From Kytococcus schroeteri (GTDB lineage Bacteria > Actinomycetota > Actinomycetes > Actinomycetales > Dermatophilaceae): DNA of 64,000 nucleotides. The notes below the pieces were generated by a model that saw only the letters and a program-made list of their open reading frames with translations, did no database searches and was not told the DNA's origin. The translations under genes and the position numbers were made by a program. This document shows, piece after piece, positions 51,039-60,495 of this stretch. The stretch lies in assembly GCF_042433515.1 (NCBI RefSeq), contig NZ_JBHLVH010000013.1:1-64000 (forward strand). The letters run 5' to 3'. How positions within the stretch are numbered: position 1 is the first letter of the stretch; every line of letters begins with the position of its first letter.

Positions 51039-54000
51039 ATGACCCCCTCGCCCCGCGCCCACCTCGTGCTCGGTGCCCCCGGCACCGGCCGCTCCACCCG
51101 GGTGGTCGAGGAGGTCCTGGCCCACCTCGAGGGCGGGGGAGACCTCTCGGAGGTGCTCGTGCTGGCGCCCTCGCGTCTCACGGCATCGATGCTGCGCGAG
51201 CGGCTCGAGGAGCGCTGGCAGCGGGGTGCCACCGGCATGCCCGTCTACTCGCACCAGGCCTTCGGGTTCTCCGTGCTCAGCCACCACGCGCGGCTCACCG
51301 GGGCCGAGCCGCCGAGCCTGCTCACGGGCGCCGACCAGGACGCGGTGCTGGCCGACCTGCTGGCCGGCGTGGCCGGTGACGACGCGGCCTTCGCCGCCGC
51401 AGGCTGGCCCGAGGAGGTGCGGGCGGCGGTGGGCACGCAGGGCTTCCGCGACCAGGTGCGGGACCTGTTCATGCGTGCGGTGGAGCACGGGGTCACCGCC
51501 GGGGAGCTCGCCGCGCTGGACGACCAGCAGGGGGAGTGCGGCACGTCGGGGTTGTGGCGCGCCGCGGCGGGCCTGATGCGGGAGTACGAGCAGGTCACGG
51601 CGCTCGCCGACCACCAGGCGGTGGACGCGGCGTGGGTGGTGGCCGCCGCCGCGGACCTGCTGGTGGTGGACGACGCGCTGGCGCAGGTGGTGGCCGAGCC
51701 GCTGCGGCTGGTGCTCGTGGACGACGCGCAGGAGCTCACGGCCGGGACGCAGGCGCTGCTGGACGCCCTGGCCGTACGGGCGCCGGACGCGCGGTGGGTG
51801 CTGGTGGGCGACCCGGACGCCGCCGTGCAGGGCTTCCGGGGTGCCCGCCCGGGGGCCTTCGTGGAGTGGGCGGGTGACCCGGAGCCGGAGGTGCTGGGGC
51901 GTTCGGTCCGGCACGGGCCGGTGCTGCGCGCCGTGGCCGACCGGGTGACCGCCCGCATCGGGGCCACGGCGGTGGCGCACCGGCGTCCCGCACCGGCGCA
52001 GGAGGGGGACGACGGCGAGCGGGCCGAGGCGCTCGTGCTGCCCAGCGCGCACGCGGAGCTCGCGCAGGTGGCCACCCTGCTGCGTCGTGAGCACGTGATG
52101 GGTGGCGTGCCCTGGCGCCGCATGGCCGTGCTGGCGCGCGGGCGCGGGCGCACCGAGCAGGTGCGACGGGCCCTGGAGCGGGCCGGGGTGCCGGTGCAGG
52201 TCTCCGGCGGCGGGCAGCCCGCGGGCAGCCAGCCGGTGGTGTCCACGGTGCTCGACCTCGTGGACGCGGCGCTCGACCTCGCGCGGCAGGGCACCGACGA
52301 CCCGGCGGCACCCGTGGTGGACGAGGCGCGGGTGACGCGCTGGCTCACCTCGCCGGTGGGGGGCCTGGACAGCTCCTCGGTGCGGCGGCTGCGGCGGGTG
52401 CTGCGGGCCGAGGCGGGCACCGACTCACGCGCCACGAGCGGGGAGTTGCTCGTGGCCGCGGTGACCGACCCGGCCCACCCCTGGGAGCGGCGCGGTGCGG
52501 AGACCGGCGCCCTGCGCCGGCTGGCCACCGCCCTGCAGGCGGGGGTGGCCGCTGCGCCGCGGGCCGCCGGTGGACGCGGCTGGGCGGTCGGGGTCGATGC
52601 CGAGACGGTGCTCTGGGCGGTGTGGGACGGGCTGGGGGTCTCGGCCTCCTGGCAGCGGCAGGCCCTGGCCGGCGGGGCGGCCGGGCAGCGCGCCGACCGC
52701 GACCTCGACGCCGTGCTGGGGCTCTTCGCCGCGGCCGAGCAGTTCGTCGAGCGGCACCCCGGCGCCGGGCCGGAGGTGTTCACCGAGCGGATGCGTTCCT
52801 CGCAGGTGGCGCGCGACTCCCTCGTGCTGGGGCGGGAGCGGGAGGCCGTGCAGGTGCTCACCCCGCAGGCCGCCGCCGGGCGGGAGTGGGAGGTGGTGGC
52901 CGTGGTCGGTGTGCAGACCGGGGTGTGGCCGGACCTGCGGCTGCGCGGATCGCTCGTGGGGTCCTCGCGGCTGGTGGAGCTGGTCGAGGGGCGCACCGGC
53001 GGCATCGCCGAGGAGCTGGCAGCCGTGCGCCACGACGAGCTACGGCAGTTCCTCGTGGCCTGCACCCGGGCCACCCGGCGCCTCGTGGTCACGGCGGTGC
53101 GGGACGCCGAGGAGACCCCCTCGCCCTTCCTCGACCTCGTGGACCCGCTGCCCGAGGGGGTGGAGCAGCGCGAGTTCGCGCCGTGGTCGGTGCCGGTGGA
53201 CCTGCGCCACCAGGTGGCGCACGCCCGGCGCGAGCTCCTGCACGCCGCGGGCGCCGTGCCCGAGGCCGACGAACCCGCGGGTGCCGGTACGGCCCGCACC
53301 GACCCCGGGGCCCGTGCTGCGTGGGCCGCCGAGCTCGCCGCCCTGGTGCGGGCCGAGGTGCCCCACGCCCACCCCGAGGCGTGGTGGGCACTGCGCCAGG
53401 TGTCTTCCGCCGAGGCCCCCTGGGCACCCGGCACGCTGCCGGTGGTGCGCCCCTCCTCACTGGGCACCTGGCAGGACTGCGGCCTCAAGTGGTTCCTCAC
53501 CACCCACGGCGGCAGCACCCCGCCCGGTCGCGCGCAGGAGATCGGAACGCTGCTCCACGACCTGCTGGCCGAGCACCCCGAGGCCCCGCTGGAGGAGCTG
53601 CGGGCCGAGGCCGCACGCCGGCGGGAGGAGCTCGGCTCGCCGGAGGTGTGGTGGTCGCGCCGGGAAGGGGAGCGCATGGCCCAGTGGCTGCGCCGCTACG
53701 ACGTCTACCGCCGCGAGTGCGGGCGCGAGCTCGTGGGGACCGAGCTGGCGCTGCGCGTGGAGGCCGAGGGGGTGCGCCTCACCGGTCGGGTGGACCGGCT
53801 GGAACGTCACCCCGGCAGCGGGGCGCTGCACGTGGCCGACCTCAAGACCGGCCACGTGGGCTCGCCCAAGGACCTGCCGGACAACGCCCAGCTCGGCGCC
53901 TACCAAGTGGCCGTGGAGGCGGGGGCCTTCGAGGCCGGTGACCACTCCGGCGGTGCCTCCCTGGTGCAGCTGGACTCCGGCGAGAAGGTGAGCACCATCG

Positions 54001-54173
54001 ACCGGCGTCAGCCGGCCCTCGCCGACGGGCCGGTGGACCACCGTGCCCGGGTGGCCGAGGCCGGCGTGGGGATGGTGCAGGCCCGCCACGTCGCCACGGT
54101 GGGGGAGGCCTGCCGGCACTGCCCCGTCCGGTCCAGCTGCCCGGCCCGCCCCGAGGGCAAGGAGGTCGCATGA
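51039..54173 (+). CDS. adnA: AdnA-like helicase-nuclease subunit with Fe-S nuclease
   Basis: A 1044-residue subunit of an AdnAB-type double-strand-break end-resection machine. The N-terminal UvrD-like motor is degenerate: Walker A reads GAPGTGRST with Arg for the catalytic Lys, and Walker B LVLVDDAQE. The C-terminal RecB/AddB-type nuclease has HVADLKTG (~933) and a four-Cys cluster, Cys in WQDCGLKW (~812) plus CRHCPVRSSC (~1025), that would hold [4Fe-4S]. The ATG is preceded by TCCGAT at 6 bp. The stop overlaps adnB by ATGA. Rv3202c is the M. tuberculosis counterpart by order. Confidence 0.87.
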   Translation: MTPSPRAHLVLGAPGTGRSTRVVEEVLAHLEGGGDLSEVLVLAPSRLTASMLRERLEERWQRGATGMPVYSHQAFGFSVLSHHARLTGAEPPSLLTGADQDAVLADLLAGVAGDDAAFAAAGWPEEVRAAVGTQGFRDQVRDLFMRAVEHGVTAGELAALDDQQGECGTSGLWRAAAGLMREYEQVTALADHQAVDAAWVVAAAADLLVVDDALAQVVAEPLRLVLVDDAQELTAGTQALLDALAVRAPDARWVLVGDPDAAVQGFRGARPGAFVEWAGDPEPEVLGRSVRHGPVLRAVADRVTARIGATAVAHRRPAPAQEGDDGERAEALVLPSAHAELAQVATLLRREHVMGGVPWRRMAVLARGRGRTEQVRRALERAGVPVQVSGGGQPAGSQPVVSTVLDLVDAALDLARQGTDDPAAPVVDEARVTRWLTSPVGGLDSSSVRRLRRVLRAEAGTDSRATSGELLVAAVTDPAHPWERRGAETGALRRLATALQAGVAAAPRAAGGRGWAVGVDAETVLWAVWDGLGVSASWQRQALAGGAAGQRADRDLDAVLGLFAAAEQFVERHPGAGPEVFTERMRSSQVARDSLVLGREREAVQVLTPQAAAGREWEVVAVVGVQTGVWPDLRLRGSLVGSSRLVELVEGRTGGIAEELAAVRHDELRQFLVACTRATRRLVVTAVRDAEETPSPFLDLVDPLPEGVEQREFAPWSVPVDLRHQVAHARRELLHAAGAVPEADEPAGAGTARTDPGARAAWAAELAALVRAEVPHAHPEAWWALRQVSSAEAPWAPGTLPVVRPSSLGTWQDCGLKWFLTTHGGSTPPGRAQEIGTLLHDLLAEHPEAPLEELRAEAARRREELGSPEVWWSRREGERMAQWLRRYDVYRRECGRELVGTELALRVEAEGVRLTGRVDRLERHPGSGALHVADLKTGHVGSPKDLPDNAQLGAYQVAVEAGAFEAGDHSGGASLVQLDSGEKVSTIDRRQPALADGPVDHRARVAEAGVGMVQARHVATVGEACRHCPVRSSCPARPEGKEVA

Positions 54174-57100
54174 GCGAGCCCACCGGCACCACCGACCCGG
54201 CGCAGGGGTCCGGAGCGCGGCCGGCCGGCCGGCGCTGGAGCGCCGCCGACCTCGCCGACGTACTCGGCCAGCACCGGCCCACTCCGGAGCAGGCCGCCGT
54301 CATCGAGTGCACGGCGCCGGCGCAGCTCGTGGTGGCCGGTGCCGGGTCGGGCAAGACCGAGACCATGGCCGCCCGCGTGGTGTGGCTCGTGGCCAACCGC
54401 GTGGTGCGGCCCGACCAGGTGCTCGGCCTGACCTTCACCCGCAAGGCCGCCGCGGAGCTCTCCGAACGGCTCGGCGCGCGGCTCGAGGCGCTCGCCCGGG
54501 CCGGGGTGCTCGGGGAGGAGGAGCTGCAGCCGCCGGTGGTCTCCACGTACAACGCGTGGAGCGGCGGCATCGTGGCCGAGCACGGCCTGCGGGTGGGCGT
54601 GGAGCCCGGTGCCCGTGTGCTCTCGGAGGTGGAGGCGTGGCAGGGCGTCACCGACCTGGCCACCGCCTGGCCGGGCGACCTGCCCGAGGGGCTGACCTCC
54701 ATCGGGTCGGTGGTGCAGGGCGTGCGCACCCTGGCCGGGCAGATGGGCGACCACCTCGTGACCGGCGCGCAGGTGGAGGCCGAGCTCGACCGCATCGATG
54801 CGCTGCTGGACACCGTGGCCCCGGTGCGGGGCGGCAAGGAGGCGGCCGCGGTGACCAGGGCGCGCGCGACGCTCGCCGCCCGCCGCGCGCTGGTGCCGCT
54901 GGTGCAGCGCTGGCAGGAGGTCAAGGCCGAGCGGCAGGTCATCGAGTTCTCCGACCAGACGCGGCTCTCGGCGCTGCTCGCCGGCGGCCACCGGGCCGTG
55001 GGTCGGGTGGAGCGGGCCCGCAGCCGGGCGGTGCTGCTGGACGAGTTCCAGGACACCACCGAGGCGCAGCTGCAGGTGGTGCGCGGGGTGTTCGCCGGCC
55101 ACGCCGGGGTGAGCGTCACCGCCGTGGGCGACCCGCACCAGTCCATCTACGGCTTCCGGGGGGCCTCGGCGCGCACCATGGAGTCCTTCGTGGAGGCCTT
55201 CGGTGCCACGCAGCGTTCGCTCTCGGTGAGCTGGCGCAACTCCCCGCAGGTGCTCGAGGTGGCCAACGCCGTGGCGGCGCCGCTGCGGGCGGCCAGTCGC
55301 CTCGACCTGCCCGAGCTCTCGCCCCGCCCCGGCCACCACGGGGAGTCGGTGGTGAGCGCGGTACGCAGCACCACACCGGCGCAGGAGGCCGCCGAGGGGG
55401 CGGCCTGGCTGGGCCGGCACTGGCGTCCCGGGGAGGCCTCGGCCGCGGTGCTCTGCCGCAAGCGGTCGTGGTTCCCACTGGTCACCGAGGCGTTGGAGGC
55501 CGCCGGGTTGCCCTACGAGGTGGTGGGTCTGGGCGGGTTGCTCCTGGTGCCCGAGGTGGCCGACGTGCGCGCCCTGCTGGCGGTGGTGGACGACCCGACC
55601 CGCGGCGACCACCTGGTGCGCCTGCTCACCGGCCCGGCCACCCGCCTCGGGGCGGCCGACCTGGTGGGCCTGCACGCCTGGCGTCGGGAGCTCGAGCGCC
55701 GCTGGAACACCCGCCCCCGCGGTGACGAGGGGCTGGCCGAGCGGCGCGACCAGCTGCAGACGCAGGTCACCCTGCTCGATGCCGTGCTCACCCCCGTGGA
55801 CCCCGACTGGACCGGGCCGGAGGGCGAGCACGTCGGGGAGACCGCCCGGTCTCGGCTGGCCGTGCTCGCCGAGGCCGTGACGCAGTGCCTGGGCGCGCAG
55901 CACCGCGGGGTGGGCGAGCTGGCGCTGGTGGCCGAGCAGGCCCTCGGCGTGGACGTGGAGCTCGCCTCGCGGGTTGACCTGCCGGTGTGGCGGGCGCGGG
56001 CGCACCTGGATGCCTTCCACGAGCACGTGGCCACCTTCGCCGAGGCCGGCACCCGCGAGCCGAGCCTCTCGGCGCTCATGGCTTGGCTCGACGCCGCCGA
56101 GGAGCACGACGGCGCGCTGGAGCCCGGCGCGGTGGAGGTGGACCCTGACGCCGTGCAGGTGCTCACCGTGCACGCCTCCAAGGGCCTGGAGTGGGATGCC
56201 GTGTGGGTGCCCGGGCTGGTGGCCGGCACCTTCCCCAGCGGCACCGGCACCGTGCGCGCCGTGGACGACGAGTGGGTGGCGCGGCCGGCCACCGACAGCG
56301 CCTGGTGGGCCCCGGCCAGCGGCCAGCTGCCCTTCGCGCTGCGCGGCGACTCCCCGTCCCTGCCGGTCTGGACCCTCCCGCCCGATGCGGACAAGGCGGA
56401 CTTCGACGCCGCGATGGAGGACTTCGGCCGGGCCAACGGGGCGCGCGCCCTCGAGGAGGAACGGCGCCTGGCCTACGTGAGCGTCACCCGGGCGCGCTCC
56501 TGGCTGCACCTCACGGCATCGGTCTGGGGGGAGTCTGCCGCCCCCACGCCCACGAGCGACTTCCTCACCGAGGTGCTCGACCGGTGCGCCGTGGGTGCCT
56601 GGGCGCCGATGCCTCCGACCGACCCGGTGCCGGAGAACCCGGTGCGGGCCGAGCCGGTGACCGCGCCGTGGCCGCGTGAGCACGCCGACGACCTGGTGCA
56701 CCACGCGCACGCGGCGGCCGCCGCCGAGGTCGGCACCGCCCTGGCCACCCGCCCGGGGGCGGAGCCGGGCTGGGACGGCATCGACGACGCCACCCGGGCC
56801 GACCTGCTGGCCTTCCGTGAGGACGTGCGTCTGCTGCTCGCCGAGCGGGACGCCGTCGACCGGCCCGGCCCCGCGGTGCCGAGCCACGTGAGCACCAGCG
56901 CCCTGGTGGCCGTCGCCCGCGACCCGCAGGCCCGGCGCTTCCTCGCGCGTCCCGTGCCCACGCCGCCTGCCCGGGCGGCGCGGCGGGGCACGGACTTCCA
57001 CGCGTGGGTGGAGTCCCAGTGGGCGCCGGCGCAGCTGTTCGACGTGACGCAGGACGAGGAGGAGGCGCTGTGGGCCGACGCGGCCGAGGGCGACCGTGGC

Positions 57101-57526
57101 GACGCCCCGGCCGGGACCGGCGACGAGCTGAAGCGTCTGCGGGAGAACTTCCGGGCCAGCGAGTGGGCCGACCGCGTGCCGCGCTGGGTGGAGCTGCCGC
57201 TGCAGACCACCGTGGCGGGCCTGACCGTCCGCGGGCGTGCCGACGCGATCTTCCCGGCCTCACCCGCCGAACGGGCCGAGGGCCTGGAGTGGGTGGTGGT
57301 GGACTGGAAGACCTCGTCCGCGCCCGGTGGGCAGCAGGCGGCCGTGGCCGCGGTGCAGCTGGCCTGCTACCGGCAGGCGTTCGCCGCCTGGCAGGGGCTC
57401 GACCCGGCCGTGGTGGGGGGTGCCTTCTTCCACGCCGGCAACGGCGTCACGCTGCGCCCGACCCTGCCCGCGGGCGCGGAACTCGAACGCCTCGTGGGCC
57501 TGCTGCGCGCAGGCGAGGAGGCCTGA
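54170..57526 (+). CDS. adnB: AdnB-like helicase-nuclease subunit
   Basis: A 1118-residue partner of AdnA. It carries an intact superfamily 1A motor: Q motif TPEQAAVI, Walker A VAGAGSGKTETM, GLTFTRKAAAEL, Walker B VLLDEFQDTTE, motif III GDPHQSIYGFRGA, and VHASKGLEWDAVWVPG (motif V). A C-terminal RecB-like nuclease follows, with RGTDFHAWVE and VVVDWKTSS (~1040). It unwinds and cuts DNA from broken ends in the cytosol. GGAGG precedes ATG 54170, which overlaps the adnA stop. Confidence 0.9.
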   Translation: MSEPTGTTDPAQGSGARPAGRRWSAADLADVLGQHRPTPEQAAVIECTAPAQLVVAGAGSGKTETMAARVVWLVANRVVRPDQVLGLTFTRKAAAELSERLGARLEALARAGVLGEEELQPPVVSTYNAWSGGIVAEHGLRVGVEPGARVLSEVEAWQGVTDLATAWPGDLPEGLTSIGSVVQGVRTLAGQMGDHLVTGAQVEAELDRIDALLDTVAPVRGGKEAAAVTRARATLAARRALVPLVQRWQEVKAERQVIEFSDQTRLSALLAGGHRAVGRVERARSRAVLLDEFQDTTEAQLQVVRGVFAGHAGVSVTAVGDPHQSIYGFRGASARTMESFVEAFGATQRSLSVSWRNSPQVLEVANAVAAPLRAASRLDLPELSPRPGHHGESVVSAVRSTTPAQEAAEGAAWLGRHWRPGEASAAVLCRKRSWFPLVTEALEAAGLPYEVVGLGGLLLVPEVADVRALLAVVDDPTRGDHLVRLLTGPATRLGAADLVGLHAWRRELERRWNTRPRGDEGLAERRDQLQTQVTLLDAVLTPVDPDWTGPEGEHVGETARSRLAVLAEAVTQCLGAQHRGVGELALVAEQALGVDVELASRVDLPVWRARAHLDAFHEHVATFAEAGTREPSLSALMAWLDAAEEHDGALEPGAVEVDPDAVQVLTVHASKGLEWDAVWVPGLVAGTFPSGTGTVRAVDDEWVARPATDSAWWAPASGQLPFALRGDSPSLPVWTLPPDADKADFDAAMEDFGRANGARALEEERRLAYVSVTRARSWLHLTASVWGESAAPTPTSDFLTEVLDRCAVGAWAPMPPTDPVPENPVRAEPVTAPWPREHADDLVHHAHAAAAAEVGTALATRPGAEPGWDGIDDATRADLLAFREDVRLLLAERDAVDRPGPAVPSHVSTSALVAVARDPQARRFLARPVPTPPARAARRGTDFHAWVESQWAPAQLFDVTQDEEEALWADAAEGDRGDAPAGTGDELKRLRENFRASEWADRVPRWVELPLQTTVAGLTVRGRADAIFPASPAERAEGLEWVVVDWKTSSAPGGQQAAVAAVQLACYRQAFAAWQGLDPAVVGGAFFHAGNGVTLRPTLPAGAELERLVGLLRAGEEA

Positions 57527-57578
57527 GGCCGGCGAGGACGGGGGTGCCGCGGCGGACCACCCCCGCCAGCCCGGCCTC
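57525..57578. terminator. Bidirectional terminator hairpin
   Basis: GAGGCCGG and CCGGCCTC (57525-57532, 57571-57578) enclose an inner 8-bp stem, CGGGGGTG with CACCCCCG, between the convergent adnB and phosphotransferase-like genes. The stem overlaps both stop codons. Confidence 0.65.
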
Positions 57579-58494
57579 ACTCCCAGGCGTCGAGCTCCTC
57601 AGCCTCGGCGAGCAGCCGCGAGCGGTGCGCCAGCTCGGCCTCGATGTCGGCCACGGTCGCCGAGTCCCCGCGGGTGTGCGCCACCACCAGCCGCGGCAGG
57701 TCGCGCATCTCGGCCACCAGGTGGGCGCGCTCGAGCAGCCGCTCGTCGGTGCGGCCCAGCAGCTCGGCGTATCGGCTGCGCACGGCCCCCAGCACGTCCG
57801 GGGTGGCCGACCGGCTCACCACGGCGAAGTCCTCCGCGGGGTCGCCCACGTGCACCCCGGACCAGCCCATGACGGCGGCCAGGTCGTGGTCGGCGGTCAC
57901 CAGCACGTGCTCGTCCACGAGGCGTCCGTGCACCACACAGGGCTGCACGACCCACAGCTCGGTGTCCTCGAGGGACTCCTCCCACCGGGAGAGCAGACGC
58001 GGCGGCACCACACCGGTCGAGGCGGCACGGTCCAGCAGATCAAGGCGCTCGATGCGCAGGTCCTCCGCGGTCGGCACCTCGGCGGCGTCGCCGAGCGCTG
58101 CGGGGTCCGTGCCGTGCAGCGCGGCGAGGAAGGCCGCGAAGTGCTCCACCACGGCGTCGCCCGGGCGCACCATCACCCAGCGCAGGGAGCGCCCGGCCAC
58201 CCACGGCCGCACGCTGACGGTGGAGCCGTCGCCCAGCATCGTCCTGCCGGCCACGGCCGGGGGTGCACCGCGCAGGTCCGTCGGCAGTGTCTCGGCGAGC
58301 CGCTCACCGGGCGTGGCGTCGGTGTCGGTGCGGCGCACCGACCAGCGCCGGTCGTCGGCGTCCACCACCTGGGCCACCTCGTGGTCCGCGCCCCCGGAGT
58401 CCACCCACGCCACCCCGCGGGGTGCGATCGAGGGGACGGCGGCCACCGACCACGCCGCCATGCGTGCCCACGTGGGGCGAACCGGTTTCTTCAC
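57577..58494 (-). CDS. Phosphotransferase-fold protein lacking catalytic residues
   Basis: A 305-residue APH/choline-kinase-fold protein beside adnB. The catalytic-loop motif HGDLHxxN reads VVHGRLVDEHVLV (Asp replaced by Arg, Asn by His), and the metal-binding IDW motif reads VMGWSGVHVGDPAEDFA (Asp replaced by Gly). Phosphoryl transfer is therefore unlikely in the usual way; it may be a pseudokinase that binds a ligand or partner. The GTG at 58494 is chosen because GGGAGG lies 5 bp before it; an upstream GTG at 58521 is possible. Confidence 0.75.
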   Translation of the reverse strand: MKKPVRPTWARMAAWSVAAVPSIAPRGVAWVDSGGADHEVAQVVDADDRRWSVRRTDTDATPGERLAETLPTDLRGAPPAVAGRTMLGDGSTVSVRPWVAGRSLRWVMVRPGDAVVEHFAAFLAALHGTDPAALGDAAEVPTAEDLRIERLDLLDRAASTGVVPPRLLSRWEESLEDTELWVVQPCVVHGRLVDEHVLVTADHDLAAVMGWSGVHVGDPAEDFAVVSRSATPDVLGAVRSRYAELLGRTDERLLERAHLVAEMRDLPRLVVAHTRGDSATVADIEAELAHRSRLLAEAEELDAWE

Positions 58495-58536
58495 CTGCAC
58501 CTCCCGGAGATCGGCGCCCACCTTCTCACGTCCGCC

Positions 58537-60459
58537 TCACACCACCGCGGGGTGCGCGCCGGTGGTGGTCGGCACCGGGCCGGTGGCCGGCGTGCCGTCA
58601 GCGCCGACCGGCACCAGGGCCACGAAGGTGTTCCCCGCCTCGCCGGACTGCCGCTTGCCGGAGGCCACCCGGGTGGTCTCCTCGGAGTGCACGAAGAGCA
58701 CCACGGCCTCGGGGTGGTCGTTCCAGAAGTCGTCCGAGCCGTACTCCTCGGTGAGCTCGGTGGAGGTCACCTTGTGGTCGTTGCGGGTGCGCTGCAGCAG
58801 CTCGTCGTAGTCCATCGGCGGGGAGAACGCGATGTTGCCCACCAGGTGGCCGGCGGTGGCCTGCCGGGCGCGCTCGGTGTCCTCGTGGCGCTTGAGGGTG
58901 TACACGTGGCTGCGCCCCAGCACGTGGGAGAACTCCCCGGCGGCGATGGCGTTGGTGTCGTCGTCGCGGGTGGCGCACACCATCGAGCGGATGCCGGCCA
59001 GGTCCATGTCCTCCACCGCGTACTCGCTGATGATGCTGGCGGCCTCCGTGCGCAGGCCGGACATGCGGGCGGCCCGCAGGTCCGCGCGCTCGCGAGCCAC
59101 GATCACCGACGGCACCCCCAGCTCGCGCAGGCGCTTGGCGGCCGGCACCACCCACGGCGCGGCGCCGGAGAAGAGCACCCCGCGGGGGCTCGCGGTGGCC
59201 AGTCCGAGCCGCTCGGCCAGCCGGCCCACCCCCAGGCCGTACAGGGCCACGGTGGAGACGATGACGATGAACACCAGCGGCACCAGGCGGTCCACCTCCA
59301 CCGAGAGGGCGTGCAGGTCGGTGGCGCGCTCGAACAGCGCGGCGGCCAGGGCGGCGTCGCCGTCCTCGCGGGCGGCCTCGCCGAGGCTGATGGCGTGGTC
59401 GGCGGCGTGGCCGAACTCCAGCGCGAAGATCGAGGTGACGGCCGCCGCCACGATGCCGCGCGGCGCCATCGACATGAGCAGCGTCCGCTCCGCCCGGGTC
59501 ACGTCGGTGCCGCGCAGGCCCACCCCGATGGCGACGACGCGGATGACCACCAGCCCGAGCACGAAGACGGCCGCCACGGGGGCCACCTCCACCAGCTGCG
59601 CGGGCTCCACCCGTCCGGCCAGCACGATGAACAGGGCGCCCACGAAGAGCACCTGCAGGTTCTCCTTGAACTCGATGATGTGCTGGATGTGCAGGTCGGT
59701 CTGGTTGGCCAGCAGGATGCCCAGCAGGGTCACCGTGAGCAGACCGGACTCGGGCTGCACGGTGTTGCTCGCCGTCATCGAGCCCAGCGCGGCGGCCAGG
59801 AAGGTGACGCCCTGCAGGTAGTCCGGGATGAGGTCCTCGCGCATCATCCACGTGAGCAGCCAGCCCACCAGCACGGTGAGCAGCACGGCCACGCCCACCG
59901 CGCGCACCAGGGTGAGCGCCGCGTCGGCCCAGGGGCCGGCCCGGCCGGTGGCGGTCACCACCTGCAGCACCAGCACGCCGAGGATGGCGCCGATGGGGTC
60001 CACCACGATGCCCTCCCAGCGCAGCAGCTGGGAGACGCGCCGGGTGGGGCGCAGGGTGCGCAGGATGGGGTTGATGACGGTGGGGCCGGTGACGGTGAGG
60101 ATGGCGCCCACGAGCAGCGCGGCCCGCAGGTCGAACCCGAGCCCCCAGGCCAGCAGGGTGACGAGCACCCAGGTGATGAGCACCGTCCACGTGCACAGCC
60201 GCAGGATGGGCTTGCCGAGGTCGGGCACCTGGCGCAGGCGCAACCCGAGCGCCCCCTCGAAGAGGATGATGCCGACGGCCAGCTTCACGCCGCTGAAGAG
60301 CATGGTCTGCCCCAGCACGGTGTCGGGGGACTCCACCCGTCCCAGGGCGAAGCCGCACAGCAGCAGCACCAGCAGGGAGGGCACCTTCCAGCGCCACGCG
60401 ACCCACTGGCACACGACCGCCAGGGCCACGACGAGGGCGAGGTACGGCGCCGGATCCAT
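58537..60459 (-). CDS. Cation:proton antiporter with RCK (TrkA-N) domain
   Basis: A 640-residue KefB/CPA2-type membrane protein. About 12 helices occupy residues ~1-430 (LAVVCQWVAWRWKVPSLLVLLLCGF at the start; TGPTVINPILRTL and MAPRGIVAAAVTSIFALE are family transport motifs). A cytosolic nucleotide-binding TrkA-N domain follows (~435-600; VLFSGAAPWVVPAAKRLRE), then a short tail. It likely exchanges K+ or Na+ for H+. The ATG is leaderless-type (TAGGGT ends 6 bp before), and the promoter overlaps that of divergent nudC. Rv3200c holds the same place in M. tuberculosis. Confidence 0.88.
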   Translation of the reverse strand: MDPAPYLALVVALAVVCQWVAWRWKVPSLLVLLLCGFALGRVESPDTVLGQTMLFSGVKLAVGIILFEGALGLRLRQVPDLGKPILRLCTWTVLITWVLVTLLAWGLGFDLRAALLVGAILTVTGPTVINPILRTLRPTRRVSQLLRWEGIVVDPIGAILGVLVLQVVTATGRAGPWADAALTLVRAVGVAVLLTVLVGWLLTWMMREDLIPDYLQGVTFLAAALGSMTASNTVQPESGLLTVTLLGILLANQTDLHIQHIIEFKENLQVLFVGALFIVLAGRVEPAQLVEVAPVAAVFVLGLVVIRVVAIGVGLRGTDVTRAERTLLMSMAPRGIVAAAVTSIFALEFGHAADHAISLGEAAREDGDAALAAALFERATDLHALSVEVDRLVPLVFIVIVSTVALYGLGVGRLAERLGLATASPRGVLFSGAAPWVVPAAKRLRELGVPSVIVARERADLRAARMSGLRTEAASIISEYAVEDMDLAGIRSMVCATRDDDTNAIAAGEFSHVLGRSHVYTLKRHEDTERARQATAGHLVGNIAFSPPMDYDELLQRTRNDHKVTSTELTEEYGSDDFWNDHPEAVVLFVHSEETTRVASGKRQSGEAGNTFVALVPVGADGTPATGPVPTTTGAHPAVV

Positions 60460-60465
60460 GCGCAC

Positions 60466-60489
60466 ACCCTAAGTGCGGCCGCATAGGCT
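60466..60489. promoter_or_regulatory. Back-to-back leaderless promoters of antiporter and nudC
   Basis: TAGGGT (minus strand, 60471-60466) ends 6 bp before the antiporter ATG, and TAGGCT (60484-60489) ends 6 bp before the nudC GTG. The predicted start sites are 37 bp apart, so each polymerase would cover the other promoter's -35 region. Confidence 0.6.
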
Positions 60490-60495
60490 GCGGGT

